This document shows positions 45,308-55,899 of a DNA stretch of 64,000 nucleotides, piece after piece. The notes under the pieces were generated by a model, which was not told the DNA's origin, searched no databases, and was given only the letters and a program-made list of their open reading frames with translations. The stretch is from assembly GCA_017893485.1 (NCBI GenBank), contig CM030363.1, positions 172,262,686 to 172,326,685 on the forward strand, read 5' to 3'. Source of the stretch: Hemerocallis citrina. Lineage: Eukaryota > Streptophyta > Magnoliopsida > Asparagales > Asphodelaceae. Positions within the stretch are counted from its first letter, which is position 1. Every line of letters begins with the position of its first letter. The translations under genes were made by a program, and so were the position numbers.

Positions 45308-45985
45308 CTTAGTTTCTCAAATTCCTCCATTCTTTTTGGACAAGTATGCCCATATTTTAAAATGAATTTTGTTCTTCAATTTAGTCCCTTAATTAACGGA
45401 CATTTGTGATTTAGTTCCCTAATCATAGCATTTGCAATTTAGTTCGTCAATTAGAATGACTTAATTGGATTTTTTGTAATTTAGTCCCTCAATTAATAGG
45501 TATTTACAATTAAGTCCCCCAAATCATAGTATTTGTAATTTAGTCCACAAATTAGAATGACTTGATCAGTTTAGAAATTGCAAGGAATATGATTTGGATG
45601 ACTAAATTGCAAATACCCATCAATTGAGGGACTAAATTGAAAAAGATACACTCTAATAAGGGGACTAATTTGCAAATTCTATACTTTGGGAGACTAAACT
45701 GCAAATACCCATCAATTGAGGGAATAAACTGTAAAATAATTTAACTAAGTCACTCATTAAATTGTAGATGTTATGATTTTGAGGACTAAATTGCAAATAT
45801 CCGTTATTTAAAGGATTAAATGTCAAAATATCTTTTAATTTAAAATATGGGTATTTTTGTCCAAATTGAATGGAGGAATTTGAGAAACTAAGTTTGAGGA
45901 GGTTTTAAGGAAAAAAATAGTTGAGGGGGTTTATAAAGAATACGATAGTTTAGGGAGGTATTATTAAATTTAGCAATATATATAT

Positions 45986-46494
45986 AGTGGAGGGATCATG
46001 TGAGAACTAGTTCTCATGATAAGCTTCATGTGAACTTTTTACTTAGTCATCACATGGATGATCCGAACTGTTCACATTGTTTAGAATGATTAAATTATTC
46101 TAAATATATGAAATCAAGTCATTTGAAATTCATTTATCCATCCATCATGTCATTATAAAAAAATGGCGATATTCAGCCATACAATTTGTAACACTTAAAT
46201 GCATGGACAAACAAATCTCATATGTCTTGATTTCTCATCCGTAGACTATATCTGGCTTAAAACTTTAGGGCACAAACACTCGCACACTAAACATACATCG
46301 GGCTTAAAGCTTTTAGGGTGCACACACCTGCAGACACGCACACACACAACATATATCAGGGTTAAAATTTTAGGATTCATAGTGTTGAATGAAGTATTAG
46401 GGGGGAGGATCTTTGCTTTTCTATGAAATTTTAGGGAAGATATCTTAATGATGACTGATTACATTGAGCTTTTTGTTGTCTCTCTGGTTAACAG
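45986..46494. other. rest of the NAT intron, no gene
   Basis: Contains gtgagaactagttctcatg (a short palindrome at about 45999-46017, of a type common in small foldback elements) and CA-rich text (46270-46350). Nothing else recognised. Confidence 0.3.
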
Positions 46495-46710
46495 TTCAAT
46501 GATATCGTGAATGTGATATTCTCTTCACTGGTCATTGTTGCGGCAATTATTGCTTATTTCTTGGATGTCACCCTCATACATGGGGAAACCGTGCGGAGAG
46601 ATAGAGGTTGGCATTGGTGGGAGAAGTTCAGATTCTACAAAACCGACACGAGAAGTGAAGAGTTTTACCGCCTGCCTTACAACCTTAACATGTTCTTTCC
46701 ATCAATCTAA
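46495..46710 (+). pseudogene. NAT last exon
   Basis: It follows acceptor ggttaacag, starts in phase 0 (FNDIVNVIFSS), has a membrane segment (LVIVAAIIAYFLDV) and the conserved tail RDRGWHWWEKFRFY. The stop TAA is at 46708-46710. It is separated from the previous exon by a 6.4-kb intron filled with a foldback element and a retrotransposon. Confidence 0.9.
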
Positions 46711-47293
46711 TGATTAGTGTAATAAAATAGAAAGAAGTATTTGGTTGTTAATTTTAATATGAATATTGTATACGATCCTTCTTGAATTTACGATGTCAAT
46801 TCTCTCAATATTGGGGAGGATTGTAGATCTATAACTTACGATGTTCTATATGTAAGTTTACTCTGTTTTGTTCGAACACAATACATATCATTCCAATCTT
46901 CACTTTTCAAGTAACAGAATTTTCTATCAATCTTTACAACCTGCTCTATAGTTCATAAATCTATGACTTGTATGTGACAGCGAGGACCACTTCTCTTGGA
47001 TCAAGTGACATTCGAAGTTTATCCTTGTAATGCTTTGTTTTCTTTTGTAGCAGAATTTTGTTTTCCGAATCTATGTAATCGTAAAGAAGCTAAATTTGTT
47101 ATTTCCTTTTCTTTTCGTCCACCATATCTTCTCTTCTTCTATATGCTGCTAAACCTCTGCACTTGGAAGGTTTGGTGTTTGATACGTCTGCAAGTTAGCT
47201 GTAGACTGTCTTGAAATTTTATGGTCATACATTCTCATCTACACCTAGCCTATTGACTTCTTTAGTTCTTATAAAGTTCAAGCATGTATCTTG
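46711..47293 (+). other. NAT 3' flank
   Basis: Downstream of the stop codon: AT-rich sequence with aataaaat at 46719-46726, a possible polyadenylation signal, and no further coding similarity up to the copia element. Confidence 0.35.
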
Positions 47294-47945
47294 TGTTGAA
47301 TTCTAACTGCGGAATAATTCAACAATGACGACGAGATGCAAGAACTATAGAATCAAAATAAGAGAACAAAGAACAACCAAATAACACAAGAATTCACAAG
47401 ATTTTTTCGAGGTTCACCCAAAACAATGAATACTTCCCCGCGCAGGGGCACTCCTGCAATTTTCACTAGAAATTTGAAGAATAGGTTTACAAATCTCTTA
47501 AGAACTCACCCCCAAGGTGTAGAGTTTCACTCTATCTCCCTCTCTCATTGGCTGGTTGATCTTTATTTTCTTTTCACATTACGCTAAAATTGTACACAAT
47601 ACAATATATATAGGTTTTCTCAACTTTCAATCTCAACCGCTCATCAAACAGTGTTGGGACGGTCGACCGCAACACCAAGTCGGTCGACCGGTTCTCTCCT
47701 TCGACTGTACAGGATCCAACAGAGTCTAGATCAGTTGACTGCGCGGTCGACCGATCGTCTCTTCATGACTGCAGGTCCAACCAGAGAGAGACGGTCGACT
47801 GCACGGTCGACCGTACTTTTGCCTGTACGAATGTGGTCGACTGTCTACCTACGGTCGACCGCAACTCGACTGCAGCTACTTGCTGCTTCTTCTCATCTGA
47901 CTTCTCCAACCTCATTATGGTGTATTGGATTCACAAACCCCAACA
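47294..47945 (-). repeat. 3' LTR of the copia element (652 bp)
   Basis: Contains nine or more GTCGAC-type words (47660-47875), often as GGTCGACC, and a TATA box (complement of caatatatatagg, about 47602-47614) on the element strand. The GTCGAC cluster is therefore in U3 just upstream of the promoter. Confidence 0.9.
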
Positions 47946-47962
47946 ATCTCCCACTTGAAGAC
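47946..47962 (-). other. copia polypurine tract
   Basis: Element-strand cttcaagtgggagat lies directly before TGTTGGGG, the typical copia end. Confidence 0.7.
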
Positions 47963-48041
47963 ATACACGAAGTTTCTAACCTGTTTTTCATTCTTCCATT
48001 GGCTTAGTCTAGGCCTGTGCCTCTGCGAGTCTTCTCAACAA

Positions 48042-48530
48042 TTAACCTGGAGACAATCCGATAGCGGTATAGCAAAACTGATGATTCCTGCTATCCACCA
48101 CCTTAGTGAGTATGTCCGCTGGATTCTTAGTGCCAAGAATCTTAGTTAGCTTCAACCATTTCTTCTCAACCGCCATTCTAATAAAATGATACCTCATTTG
48201 AATGTGCCGAGTTCTAGAGTGATATGCCGAGTTTTTCGCCAAGAAAACTGCACTTTGACTGTCACACCATAGTTCACCTATGGGTTGCTTCCTGCCCAAC
48301 TGTTTCATAAGCTCTGAAATTCACAACATGTCTTTCGTCGCTTCTGTAAGTGACATATACTCTGACTCTGTGGTTGACTGTGCTACAACCTTTTGTAACT
48401 GCGAAGCCCAACTGACAGTTGTTCCTCCAACTGTAAATACATACCCTATAATACTTCTGCAACCATCACGATTGCCCAAAAAATTTGCATCCGCATAACC
48501 ATGTATATGCAAAAATCTCCCCCAAAACAA
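48042..48530 (-). pseudogene. copia RNase H
   Basis: Two frames give IHGYADANFLGNRDGCRSI (first Asp), ASQLQKVVAQSTTESEYMSL (Glu), ELWCDSQSAVFLAKNSAYHS (Asp) and HIQMRYHFIRMAV with ILGTKNPADILTKVV. All usual catalytic positions can be read, with one frame change near 48320. Confidence 0.9.
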
Positions 48531-49691
48531 AGAGAGTGATCTGAAGTACCTGCTAAATATCTAAGAATCCACCTTACTGCATCCCAATGCTGTTTACCTG
48601 GATTCTTCATGTAAAGGCTGACAACACCCACTGCTTGTGCGATGTCTGGTCTTGTAGACACCATCGCATACATCAAACTTTCAACGGCTGAAGCATAAGG
48701 AATAGCAGCCATTTTCTCCATCTCTGCCTTTGTCTTAGGACACAAGTCTATCGATAACTTGAAGTGAGCAGCCAAGGGACAAGTGACTGGCCTCGTACCA
48801 TCCATGTTGAATATCTTCAACACCTTCTTCACGTAGTCTGCTTGGGATAACCAAAGCTTCTTGCTTCTCCTGTCGCTGTTAATCTTCATACCGAGGATTT
48901 GCTTTGCTTCACCGAAGTCCTTCATTGAAAACTCCAAAGCTAGCGCCTTTTTCACTTCCTTGATCTTCTCCATACATGAACCCGCTAACAACATATTGTC
49001 CACATACAACGTCAAGGTAACTATATCATTGTCCTCATATCTATGAACATACACACAATGATCCGTTTCGCATCTATCGAAACCTTTTTCTCTCATGAAG
49101 CAATCAAACTTCAAGTACCATTGCCACGGTACTTGTTTGAGTCCATAAAGACTCTTCTTTAGTCGACACACCATGTCTTCTTTCCCTTATTACTTCAAAA
49201 CCTGTGGATTGTTTCATGTACGGCTCTTATTCGACATCACCATGGAGAAATCCTGTCTTCACATCCAAGTACTCTAAGTGCAAGTCTTTAACAGCCACAA
49301 TACTAAGCAAAACCCTAATTGAAGCCATCTTCAAAACCGGTGCAAAGATCTCACTATAATCAACACCTTCTCTTTAAGAGAATCCTTTCACAACAAGCAT
49401 TGCCTTGTACCTCTTACTGCCATCTCCCTCATCTTTGACTCTGAAAACTCATTTTTTCGTAAGAGCGCGCTTCCCTGCAGGTAACTTGGTCAACTCCCAA
49501 GTTTGGTTATGTTCCAAAGAGTTCATCTCGTCCTTCATGGCTAACTCCCACTGAATTCGAGGCTCATCCCTCAAAGCCACCTTATGAGTCTCTGACTCTC
49601 TTGAATTCATGTACAGAACATGCTCGTGAACAACACTAGTTGATGAATCAAATATTTTGGTCGGCCTCCTCACTCGTGTCGATCTCCTCAA
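48531..49691 (-). pseudogene. copia reverse transcriptase
   Basis: It opens with RDEPRIQWELAMKDEMNSLE and NQTWELTKLPAGKRAL (49449-49691), is damaged at 49175-49448, and resumes with VCRLKKSLYGLKQVPWQWYL, LTLYVDNMLLAG, FSMKDFGEAKQILGMKI, IPYASAVESLMYAMVSTRPD and WDAVRWILRYLAGTSDHSL. The catalytic YVDD is YVDN, which should abolish polymerase activity. The text is closest in memory to Tork/TNT1-type elements. Confidence 0.9.
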
Positions 49692-49793
49692 TGTGGGTAC
49701 CGGTTCCCGATCGGTTCAGGTTTCCCGAACTGCTCTGGCTGTACCTGTTCATCTTGGATAACCTGCTCATTCTCAATAGGCTCACCATGAGCA

Positions 49794-50824
49794 TCATGTG
49801 CTCCCGTAGTACCTGTACCTGCTACTACACTGTAGGGCCCACACCACTAAGTCTGTCTTCAGAATCTGAATCTGAGCCTGAGTCTGAACTTCAATCTGAC
49901 TCTGAACTGGTTGTACTGTCTTGACCTGTGTACCTGTCTTCCTGTAGCGAGTGACCTTTTTATCCACAAAATCCCAAAGTCTGTAACCATACTGATCGCC
50001 ACTGCAGCCAATAAAAACACACCTCTTGGACTTAGAATCCAACTTCTTTCTTTCTTTCCTATCAATTAGTACATATGTCATACAACCATAAACTTCCAAA
50101 TACGAATAATTGACAGTTTTACCTGACCATAGTTCTTCTTGAATGTCCCCCATCAAGGGTACTAGACAGGCAACAATTAATTAAGTACACTGTTGTATCA
50201 ACTGTAGCTGCCCAAAGATGGACTGGAAGACTCGCATGAAGTCTCATACATCTCGCCATTTCGAGTAATGTGCGGTTCATTCTTTTTGCTACACCATTCT
50301 CCGGTGAAGTCTTAGGAACTGTCTTGATTCCTCTGATACCTTCCTTTGCCAGATAGTTAACAAACTCTTTGCTTGTGTAACCACCTCCGTTGTCTGACTT
50401 TATTGCTTTCACCTTGCAACCCGTCTCATTCTCAACCCTGACCTTCCAAGCTCTGAATGTCTCAAATACTTCCGATTTCTCGCGAATTACACAAACTCAA
50501 ACCTGTCTTGTAGCATCATCGATGAATGTGACGAAGTATCTCTTATCACCATAATAGAATTCCTGAGCTGGAACCCACACATCTGTATGTACCAAATATA
50601 GCTTCCCAAGCTTCTTCTCACACCCACCCAACTGAAAGCTAATTGTCTTCTGTTTGCCCATCACACAATTCTCACAAAAATCCATCTTAACCTTCTTCAG
50701 CCCCGGCAAAAGATTCCTAGAACAAAGCTGCTTGACACCCCTTTCACCAAAGTGCCCCAACCTGACATGCCATAGAATTGAAGGGGAACTACCTGCTGAT
50801 GCTGTAGCAATGATATCACTTGAA
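49794..50824 (-). pseudogene. copia integrase
   Basis: The zinc region shows LWHVRLGHFGERGVKQL and CENCVMGKQ (50640-50790). The core has VHTDVWVPA and FVTFIDDATR (first Asp), IKSDNGGGYTSKEFVNYLAK (second Asp) and KTSPENGVAKRMNRTLLEMA (Glu zone, with Ala where Glu usually follows Val), then LEVYGCMTYVLIDRKER. Stops or shifts occur near 50495 and 50156. The Glu position looks altered (QQNGVAER-type motif reads ENGVAKR). Confidence 0.85.
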
Positions 50825-51237
50825 TCACTCCTTTGAGTAAGTACAATGTGTCACTACGCTTTCCTTTTGCCACCAACCTGGCACCTTCACCTTCCATTCT
50901 CCATGCCCAAAAATTGTTGTGAACCCTTCTTTGTCTAGTTTGCTAGTTGAGATCAAGTTTTTCTTCAAGCTCGGAATATGTCTTGTGTCATTCAAGACCA
51001 ATTGCCCACCATTGCGAGCCTTCACTCTCACAGTGTCTCTACCTACAATTGGACATATCTGCCTATTTCTAACTGAAACTACACCAAAATCACTTGTCCT
51101 ATAATCCTCAAAAACATCCCTCATGGGGGTACGATGATAAGAAGCACCTGAGTCTATATACCAATCATCTTGCAAAATATTAAATCCAGCAGATAAACAC
51201 AATTCATCTAGACGGAGTTTAATACTTACCACATTGG
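50825..51237 (-). pseudogene. copia aspartic protease
   Basis: The active site is DDWYIDSGASYHRTPMRD, intact, followed by VRVKARNGGQLVLNDTRHIP and LKKNLISTSKLDKEGF, the usual copia protease text. The frame is lost near 50900 (GHGEWKVKVPG onward) before the GAG-pre-integrase zone. Confidence 0.9.
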
Positions 51238-52036
51238 CTACCTGTGACTCTGCTTGTGCTTTCTTATACTCGCATTGGTCTCTCCTGTGTTCTGGCTTCT
51301 TGCAGTACCAACACTCACCTTTGCGATGTCCGGTTCTTGACTTGGACCTGTGTGATTCCTGCTTTGCGACCTTCCTCTATTGTTACTTCTACCACGGTTC
51401 TCAACAGACATCGCAACATTGCTAGGATAACACCGAAGTCTCTCCATATCTCTTCCTCCTTGCATCCTCATTCATAATGCTGCTAATAACATCCTTTAGA
51501 GTTGTTGTATCAGTCATGGTGCTTGTAACAGTCTGCTCTACAGTACCGTAACTATCGAGAAGACTGGATAGCAACAACAATGATTGTGCCCTATCCTCAA
51601 ACTTTAATCCCGACGATTCCATCTGATTGTAAATCATACAAAAATTGTTGATGTACTCAGCAACCGAACTCCTTTTCGACAGCTTCAAGTTAACCAACTT
51701 CTTTAGGTGTAGGATCTGGTTCGTTGCATTCGACTTCTCAAACATATCTGTCAATATCTCCATTGCCTCCTTTGCCGTCCTTGCATTCTCAGTGTGAAAT
51801 AGCGCATTCCTGCTCAGCAACAACTGAATCTGCCCAAATGCTTTCTGATCCAATATATTCCAGACCACCAACGCAACCGGATCGACCTCCACCCCTTCTG
51901 GCTTCAAACCAAACAACGGATCATCTAGATCATTCTGTAGGAGATACACAATCATTTGGATGGTCCACATTGTGAAATCTGTTCCATCGAACTCCTTGAC
52001 TCTACTCTTGTCCCCCATCTCAATCAATACTACCAA
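51238..52036 (-). pseudogene. copia gag with zinc knuckle
   Basis: The first 204 codons (MGDKSRVKEFDGTDFTMWTI, ALFHTENARTAKEAMEILTD, NQILHLKKLVNLKLS) are the UBN2-type copia gag capsid. The frame then slips near 51425, and an Arg/Gly/Asn-rich tract and the knuckle CWYCKKPEHRRDQC (about 51270-51312) follow in other frames. It would package element RNA. Confidence 0.9.
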
Positions 52037-52042
52037 CCTATA

Positions 52043-52054
52043 GCTCTGATACCA
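52043..52054 (-). other. primer-binding site of the copia element
   Basis: gctctgatacca, complement of TGGTATCAGAGC (initiator tRNA-Met), is three bases from the LTR start at 52058. Confidence 0.9.
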
Positions 52055-52057
52055 CTT

Positions 52058-52712
52058 TGTTGAATTCTAATTGCGGAATAACTCAACAACGACGATGAGA
52101 TGCAAGAACTATAGAATCAAAACAAGAGAAAAAAGAACAACCAAAATTAACACACAAGAACACACAAGATTTTTTCGAGGTTCACCCAAAACAATGGCTA
52201 CTTCCCCGTGCAGAGGCACTCCTGCGATTTCCATTAGAAATATGAAGAATAGGTTTACAAATCTCTCAAGAACTCACCCCCAAGGTGTAGGGTTTCACTC
52301 AATCTCCCTCTCTCTCAATGACGGCTGGTAGATCTCTATTTTTTTTTTCATATTACCCTAAAATCGTATACAATACAATATATATAGGTTTTCTCAACTT
52401 TTAATCTTAGCCGCTCATCAAACAGCGTCGGGACGGTCGACCGCAACACTAAGTCGGTCGATCGGTTCTCTCCTTTGACTATACAGGGTCCAACGAAGTC
52501 TAGGTCGGTCGACTGGTCGTCTCTTCAAGACTGCAGGGTCCAACCAGAGAGAGAGAGACAGTTGACTACACGGTCGACCGTACTTTTGTCTGTACGAATG
52601 CGGTCGACTGTCCACCTACGGTCGACCACAACTCGCCTGTAGCTGCATGCTGCTTCTTCTCATCTGACTTCTCCAACCCCATTATCGTGTATTGGATCCA
52701 CAAACCCCAACA
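52058..52712 (-). repeat. 5' LTR of the copia element (655 bp)
   Basis: Partner of 47294-47945. GTCGAC-type words lie at about 52434-52630 and the TATA box is at about 52376-52388 on the minus strand, so transcription would start just left of it. Confidence 0.9.
52376..52388 (-). promoter_or_regulatory. TATA box of the copia 5' LTR
   Basis: Element-strand cctatatatattg is preserved in both LTRs (the other at about 47602-47614), and the GTCGAC cluster lies upstream on the same strand. Confidence 0.55.
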
Positions 52713-52966
52713 TCTTGATTAGTGTCAGATTGTTTAGTCTTTCAATAAATCGATCCATCTGTGAACTCTGAAGTTATGCCAAGCACATTGGCATCAGTCT
52801 GGATTCTTGGGGTATCTTTTAATTATATAGAGATAACTATTGTAGTATCTTGGGGATATGGTCCTTGTTTTGCTCAAAGTGCTGCCTAGACCTGTTAAAA
52901 TCCACACTTGCATACACGTGAAGATGTTAAAAGTATTCGCTTGTTCTAGGCCTATGTCCTTCAACA

Positions 52967-53455
52967 ACAACAACAACAAAAGATCCTTGCATCTCTTTGA
53001 TTTGATGTTGCATCCAACAAAAGAAACAAGAATAAGATATTTCACCTTAACATGTTGTCTGCCCCTTGAGACTTGCATGGAATGGTTAATAAAGATAGAG
53101 TTTAAGAGAATGAATTGCCATTCTAAATTACATTCTGATATGCTGTCAGCATATCAAGATCAATATTCGACAACAACAAAAAAAGATCCTTGCATCTCTT
53201 TGGGTTGATTTGATGTTGCATCCTTCTGGTATACCATCCCTTTCCTCTCTTTTTTATTCTCATCGTCTAAATCATCTCTTGAATTTGGTATCTTATCAAC
53301 AAAAGAAACAAGAATAAGATATTTCACCTTAACATGTTGTCTGACCCTTGACACTTGCATGGAATGGTTAAGCTAGAGTCTAGAGATAAAGTTTATTTAT
53401 GAATTGCCATTCTAACTTACATTCTGATATGCTGTCAGCATATCAAGTTCATTGT
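52967..53455. repeat. imperfect tandem duplication (~200 and ~285 bp)
   Basis: aaaagatccttgcatctctt, acaagaataagatatttcac, cttaacatgttgtctg and gatatgctgtcagcatatca occur in the same order in 52967-53157 and 53168-53455. The second copy has about 85 extra bases (53220-53305). A CAA-rich run starts each copy. Open frames crossing it are not convincing genes. Confidence 0.85.
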
Positions 53456-55304
53456 TTGATGTAGTTGTCCAGGACCAGGAGCATTACACTCAAGACATTC
53501 CAAAATCAGAGTTATCACCTAATATCTAACAAACCTCAACAAAAAACTTAATGTTGTAGAATTAAGAGGCAATTTTTATATTTCTTCTTCTGATTATAAT
53601 TCTCAATGAGACATTGAGACATTTGAATTTTTTTGGCAAATATTTTGAAAATTCCTTGTAATATGTACACTAACTAAAGAAAACTTTATTAAATAGATAT
53701 TTTTTATTAGTAAAGGTTTATTTTGAAGATCTGTGTGACATGAGGAGTTTCCTGAATAATTTGAATGGTGAAGATTTCAGGTGTATAAATGAAAATTCAA
53801 AGCAGCTAGTGGATAGAAAAAGTTGTTTGAAATGAAGGATTAAATACATTTTCCCCATGAATAAGGAATGAATGTCTTTCAGTTAGAGGACCGTGTAAGA
53901 TATATATAGCAACAATTTCCCCTCCTTTTTTTTGATTTAAAAGATGACAGTGTCATCGCTTCATTAATGATAAATTAACAAAACATAGTAGAACAGTTTA
54001 CCATCTAGAAAAATCAATAACCATACATCTGATACAACTATCTCTAATCATAATCATTCAATTTGCCTGGTTTTATTCTTTTATCTTATTAGGTATATTA
54101 TTTTTCTCATGATTTGTTTACATTTATGGTAACTTTTGTTTGATGAAGTAAGAATCGTTGGGGTTGTGGCTTGAATAATAGCCTTATATAAAAAAAAAAA
54201 CTAAAGAGGGGTTTCCCCTTTTAGGACATTATTGGAGTTTTAGACTAATTTATCTAGGGTTTTCTCCATATCCACACCGAAAATCTTTGTTTCCATGTCT
54301 CCACCCGAAATTTTTATATTTCATATTACCACATCAAAGCAATATGACAATTTCAAAACACATTTTGATATTTAAAAAGAGTGTTTTGCCAATTTGCTTC
54401 TCAGTCATTTTCTAATTTTTAATCAAATAAAAAAGAACTCAAATTAAAAAAGAACTCAAATAGAACCCTACCAACCATTTTCAATTTCTTCAAATCTCTT
54501 GCAAAAACATATGTTGATAATCATTCAACTTCGATTTTCCTCAAACTCTTCCCAAAAAAAATAAAATTGGGTGTTTATATCCCTAAAATCTTTTGTAGTC
54601 ATGGAACAATGAAGGCTAAGAAGTTAGGTTGTGGTATTTATTAAAAGATGGAACATTCATTGAAGGGGAGATGGAAATGTTGAGTTTGTTTAGGATTTTA
54701 CTACTGAGAGATGAAACATTAGTTAAGAGATTAGAGACACTAGTAGAGGAGTTGAATAAGATGATCCAAGGGAGAGGAAAAGCGAAAAACAAAAAGAGAG
54801 AGATATTTAAATGAAAAAAACGTTTGGGTTGTGGTTAATTTGGGAGGAAAAATATATTCTTTTTTGGTTTAGACCCAATAAGGAGCCTCTTCGAAGTATG
54901 TTTGATATTTCTCACAATTAATTGTAAATTAACGTATTTTTTTAACAAAATAACTATAAGAATTTTAGGTGGGAATATGAAAACATGAAGAATTCGGGCT
55001 CTTCTCACAACAAATCCACTATGAGATACCATAAGAGCCTAATATCTCAGTAGCACCCTTGCCTAAAGCTTTGAATGAGACTAGATATTTGAAATGCAGG
55101 AATGATCTGAATACAAAGTAATTCAAAACTTGATCGAAGAAGTAGCTTTTATTGAAGAACCATTAACGTCGATTACAAAAGGTACTAATTTGAAAGCCTT
55201 GTTGGAATTGATCCACTATGGGATTTACATTATACGCTAGAAAAGCACCTGAACTTGGAAATAGCAAATATTTGATGTGTAGATATGGAATAACACCAAA
55301 ACTA
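53456..55304. other. AT-rich region, no gene recognised
   Basis: 53925-53990 looks like the complement of a LINE tail (ttaatgaagcgatgacac and an A run on the minus strand). A 61-codon plus-strand frame at 54629-54814 (charged, ending GRGKAKNKKREIF) has no recognised family. Confidence 0.3.
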
Positions 55305-55326
55305 CCCCCCCCCCCCCCCCCCCCCC
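55305..55326. repeat. 22-base poly-C run
   Basis: An uninterrupted C homopolymer followed by tcttttttt. Together with the poly-G at 7986 it is one of two long G/C homopolymers in an otherwise AT-rich window. Confidence 0.9.
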
Positions 55327-55899
55327 TCTTTTTTGCTAGATAAAATAATTACAAACAAAGTATAAAAGGAGAAACATTACTATAAAACAAGAGCACCCCT
55401 CGATATGGACAATCTTTTAGCATCTTCCTCAGCCAAAGCAAGGAACCTAACCAGAGATGTTAACCCACAGAAATGTTTGACCATTGGTGCGATCCCTCTT
55501 TGCAGCAAAATCGGCACACATACCCCTATCTCACTAAATATCTCACTAAATATGTTGTATCCCACTAGTATTCATACATTCAAGCATGGGTAAGATGTCC
55601 TAAGAAATGAGCTCATGACCGCTACTTGCAGGAATCTGATTGATGATGTACTTCGTCTCTCCTTCAATAACAACGAGGCCCATATAAGACAGTAGATAAA
55701 ACACCCTAAGAGCCATCTACAAACCTCTTCTTTCAGCAAACGTTGACAGATATCGAGACTACCAGATAATTGAAGATTAGAACAATTTTTTTAAAGAACT
55801 TGAACCAAGCACATTTCTCTCTAACACTGATCGTATATCAGGGAATAATGCAATGTTGACACGCCCATACATTGCATGAGAATGCCCCAAAATGTTGAA

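Larger units (their letters stand above)
40753..45985. mobile_element. foldback element (~770 bp) interrupted by the gag-only retrotransposon
   Basis: The left outer arm 40753-40849 (ctttataaacctcc, aaaacctcctcaaacttag) and its continuation after the retrotransposon (45313 onward, tttctcaaattcctccattc) pair with the right arm 45845-45985 read in reverse. Inside the arms, short copies of aatttagtccctcaattaa occur repeatedly in both orientations (45380-45800). Without the insert the palindrome is about 770 bp. Confidence 0.8.
35674..46710 (+). pseudogene. nucleobase-ascorbate transporter (NAT) gene, 3' half, frameshifted
   Basis: Seven exons with GT-AG borders: 35674-35770, 36724-36796, 36903-36961, 37040-37131, 37538-37615, 39968-40128 and 46495-46710 (TAA stop). 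They encode the C-terminal half of a NAT/NCS2 membrane transporter, including PLQWGSPTFHAGDAFAMM, the family signature ENVGLLGLTR across an exon border, FGAVIASIPLPIIAAIYC, FLQFCNLNS and the cytosolic end DTRSEEFYRLPYNLN with FFPSI. All phases agree except exon 36724-36796, which is 73 nt where 87 nt is expected: a 14-nt deletion after PPS shifts the frame. No N-terminal exons (about 300 codons) were found to the left. NAT proteins move purines, uracil or ascorbate with protons; this copy should not. Confidence 0.9.
47294..52712 (-). mobile_element. complete Ty1/copia element, Tork/TNT1-like, decayed
   Basis: LTRs 47294-47945 and 52058-52712 start TGTTGAATTC and end CCCCAACA. TCTTG duplicates flank it (47289-47293 and 52713-52717). 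PBS beside the right LTR and gene order gag, protease, integrase, RT, RNase H on the minus strand identify copia. The LTRs differ at many positions and coding is broken repeatedly, so it is older than the gag-only element. It lies about 0.6 kb downstream of the NAT stop codon. Confidence 0.95.
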
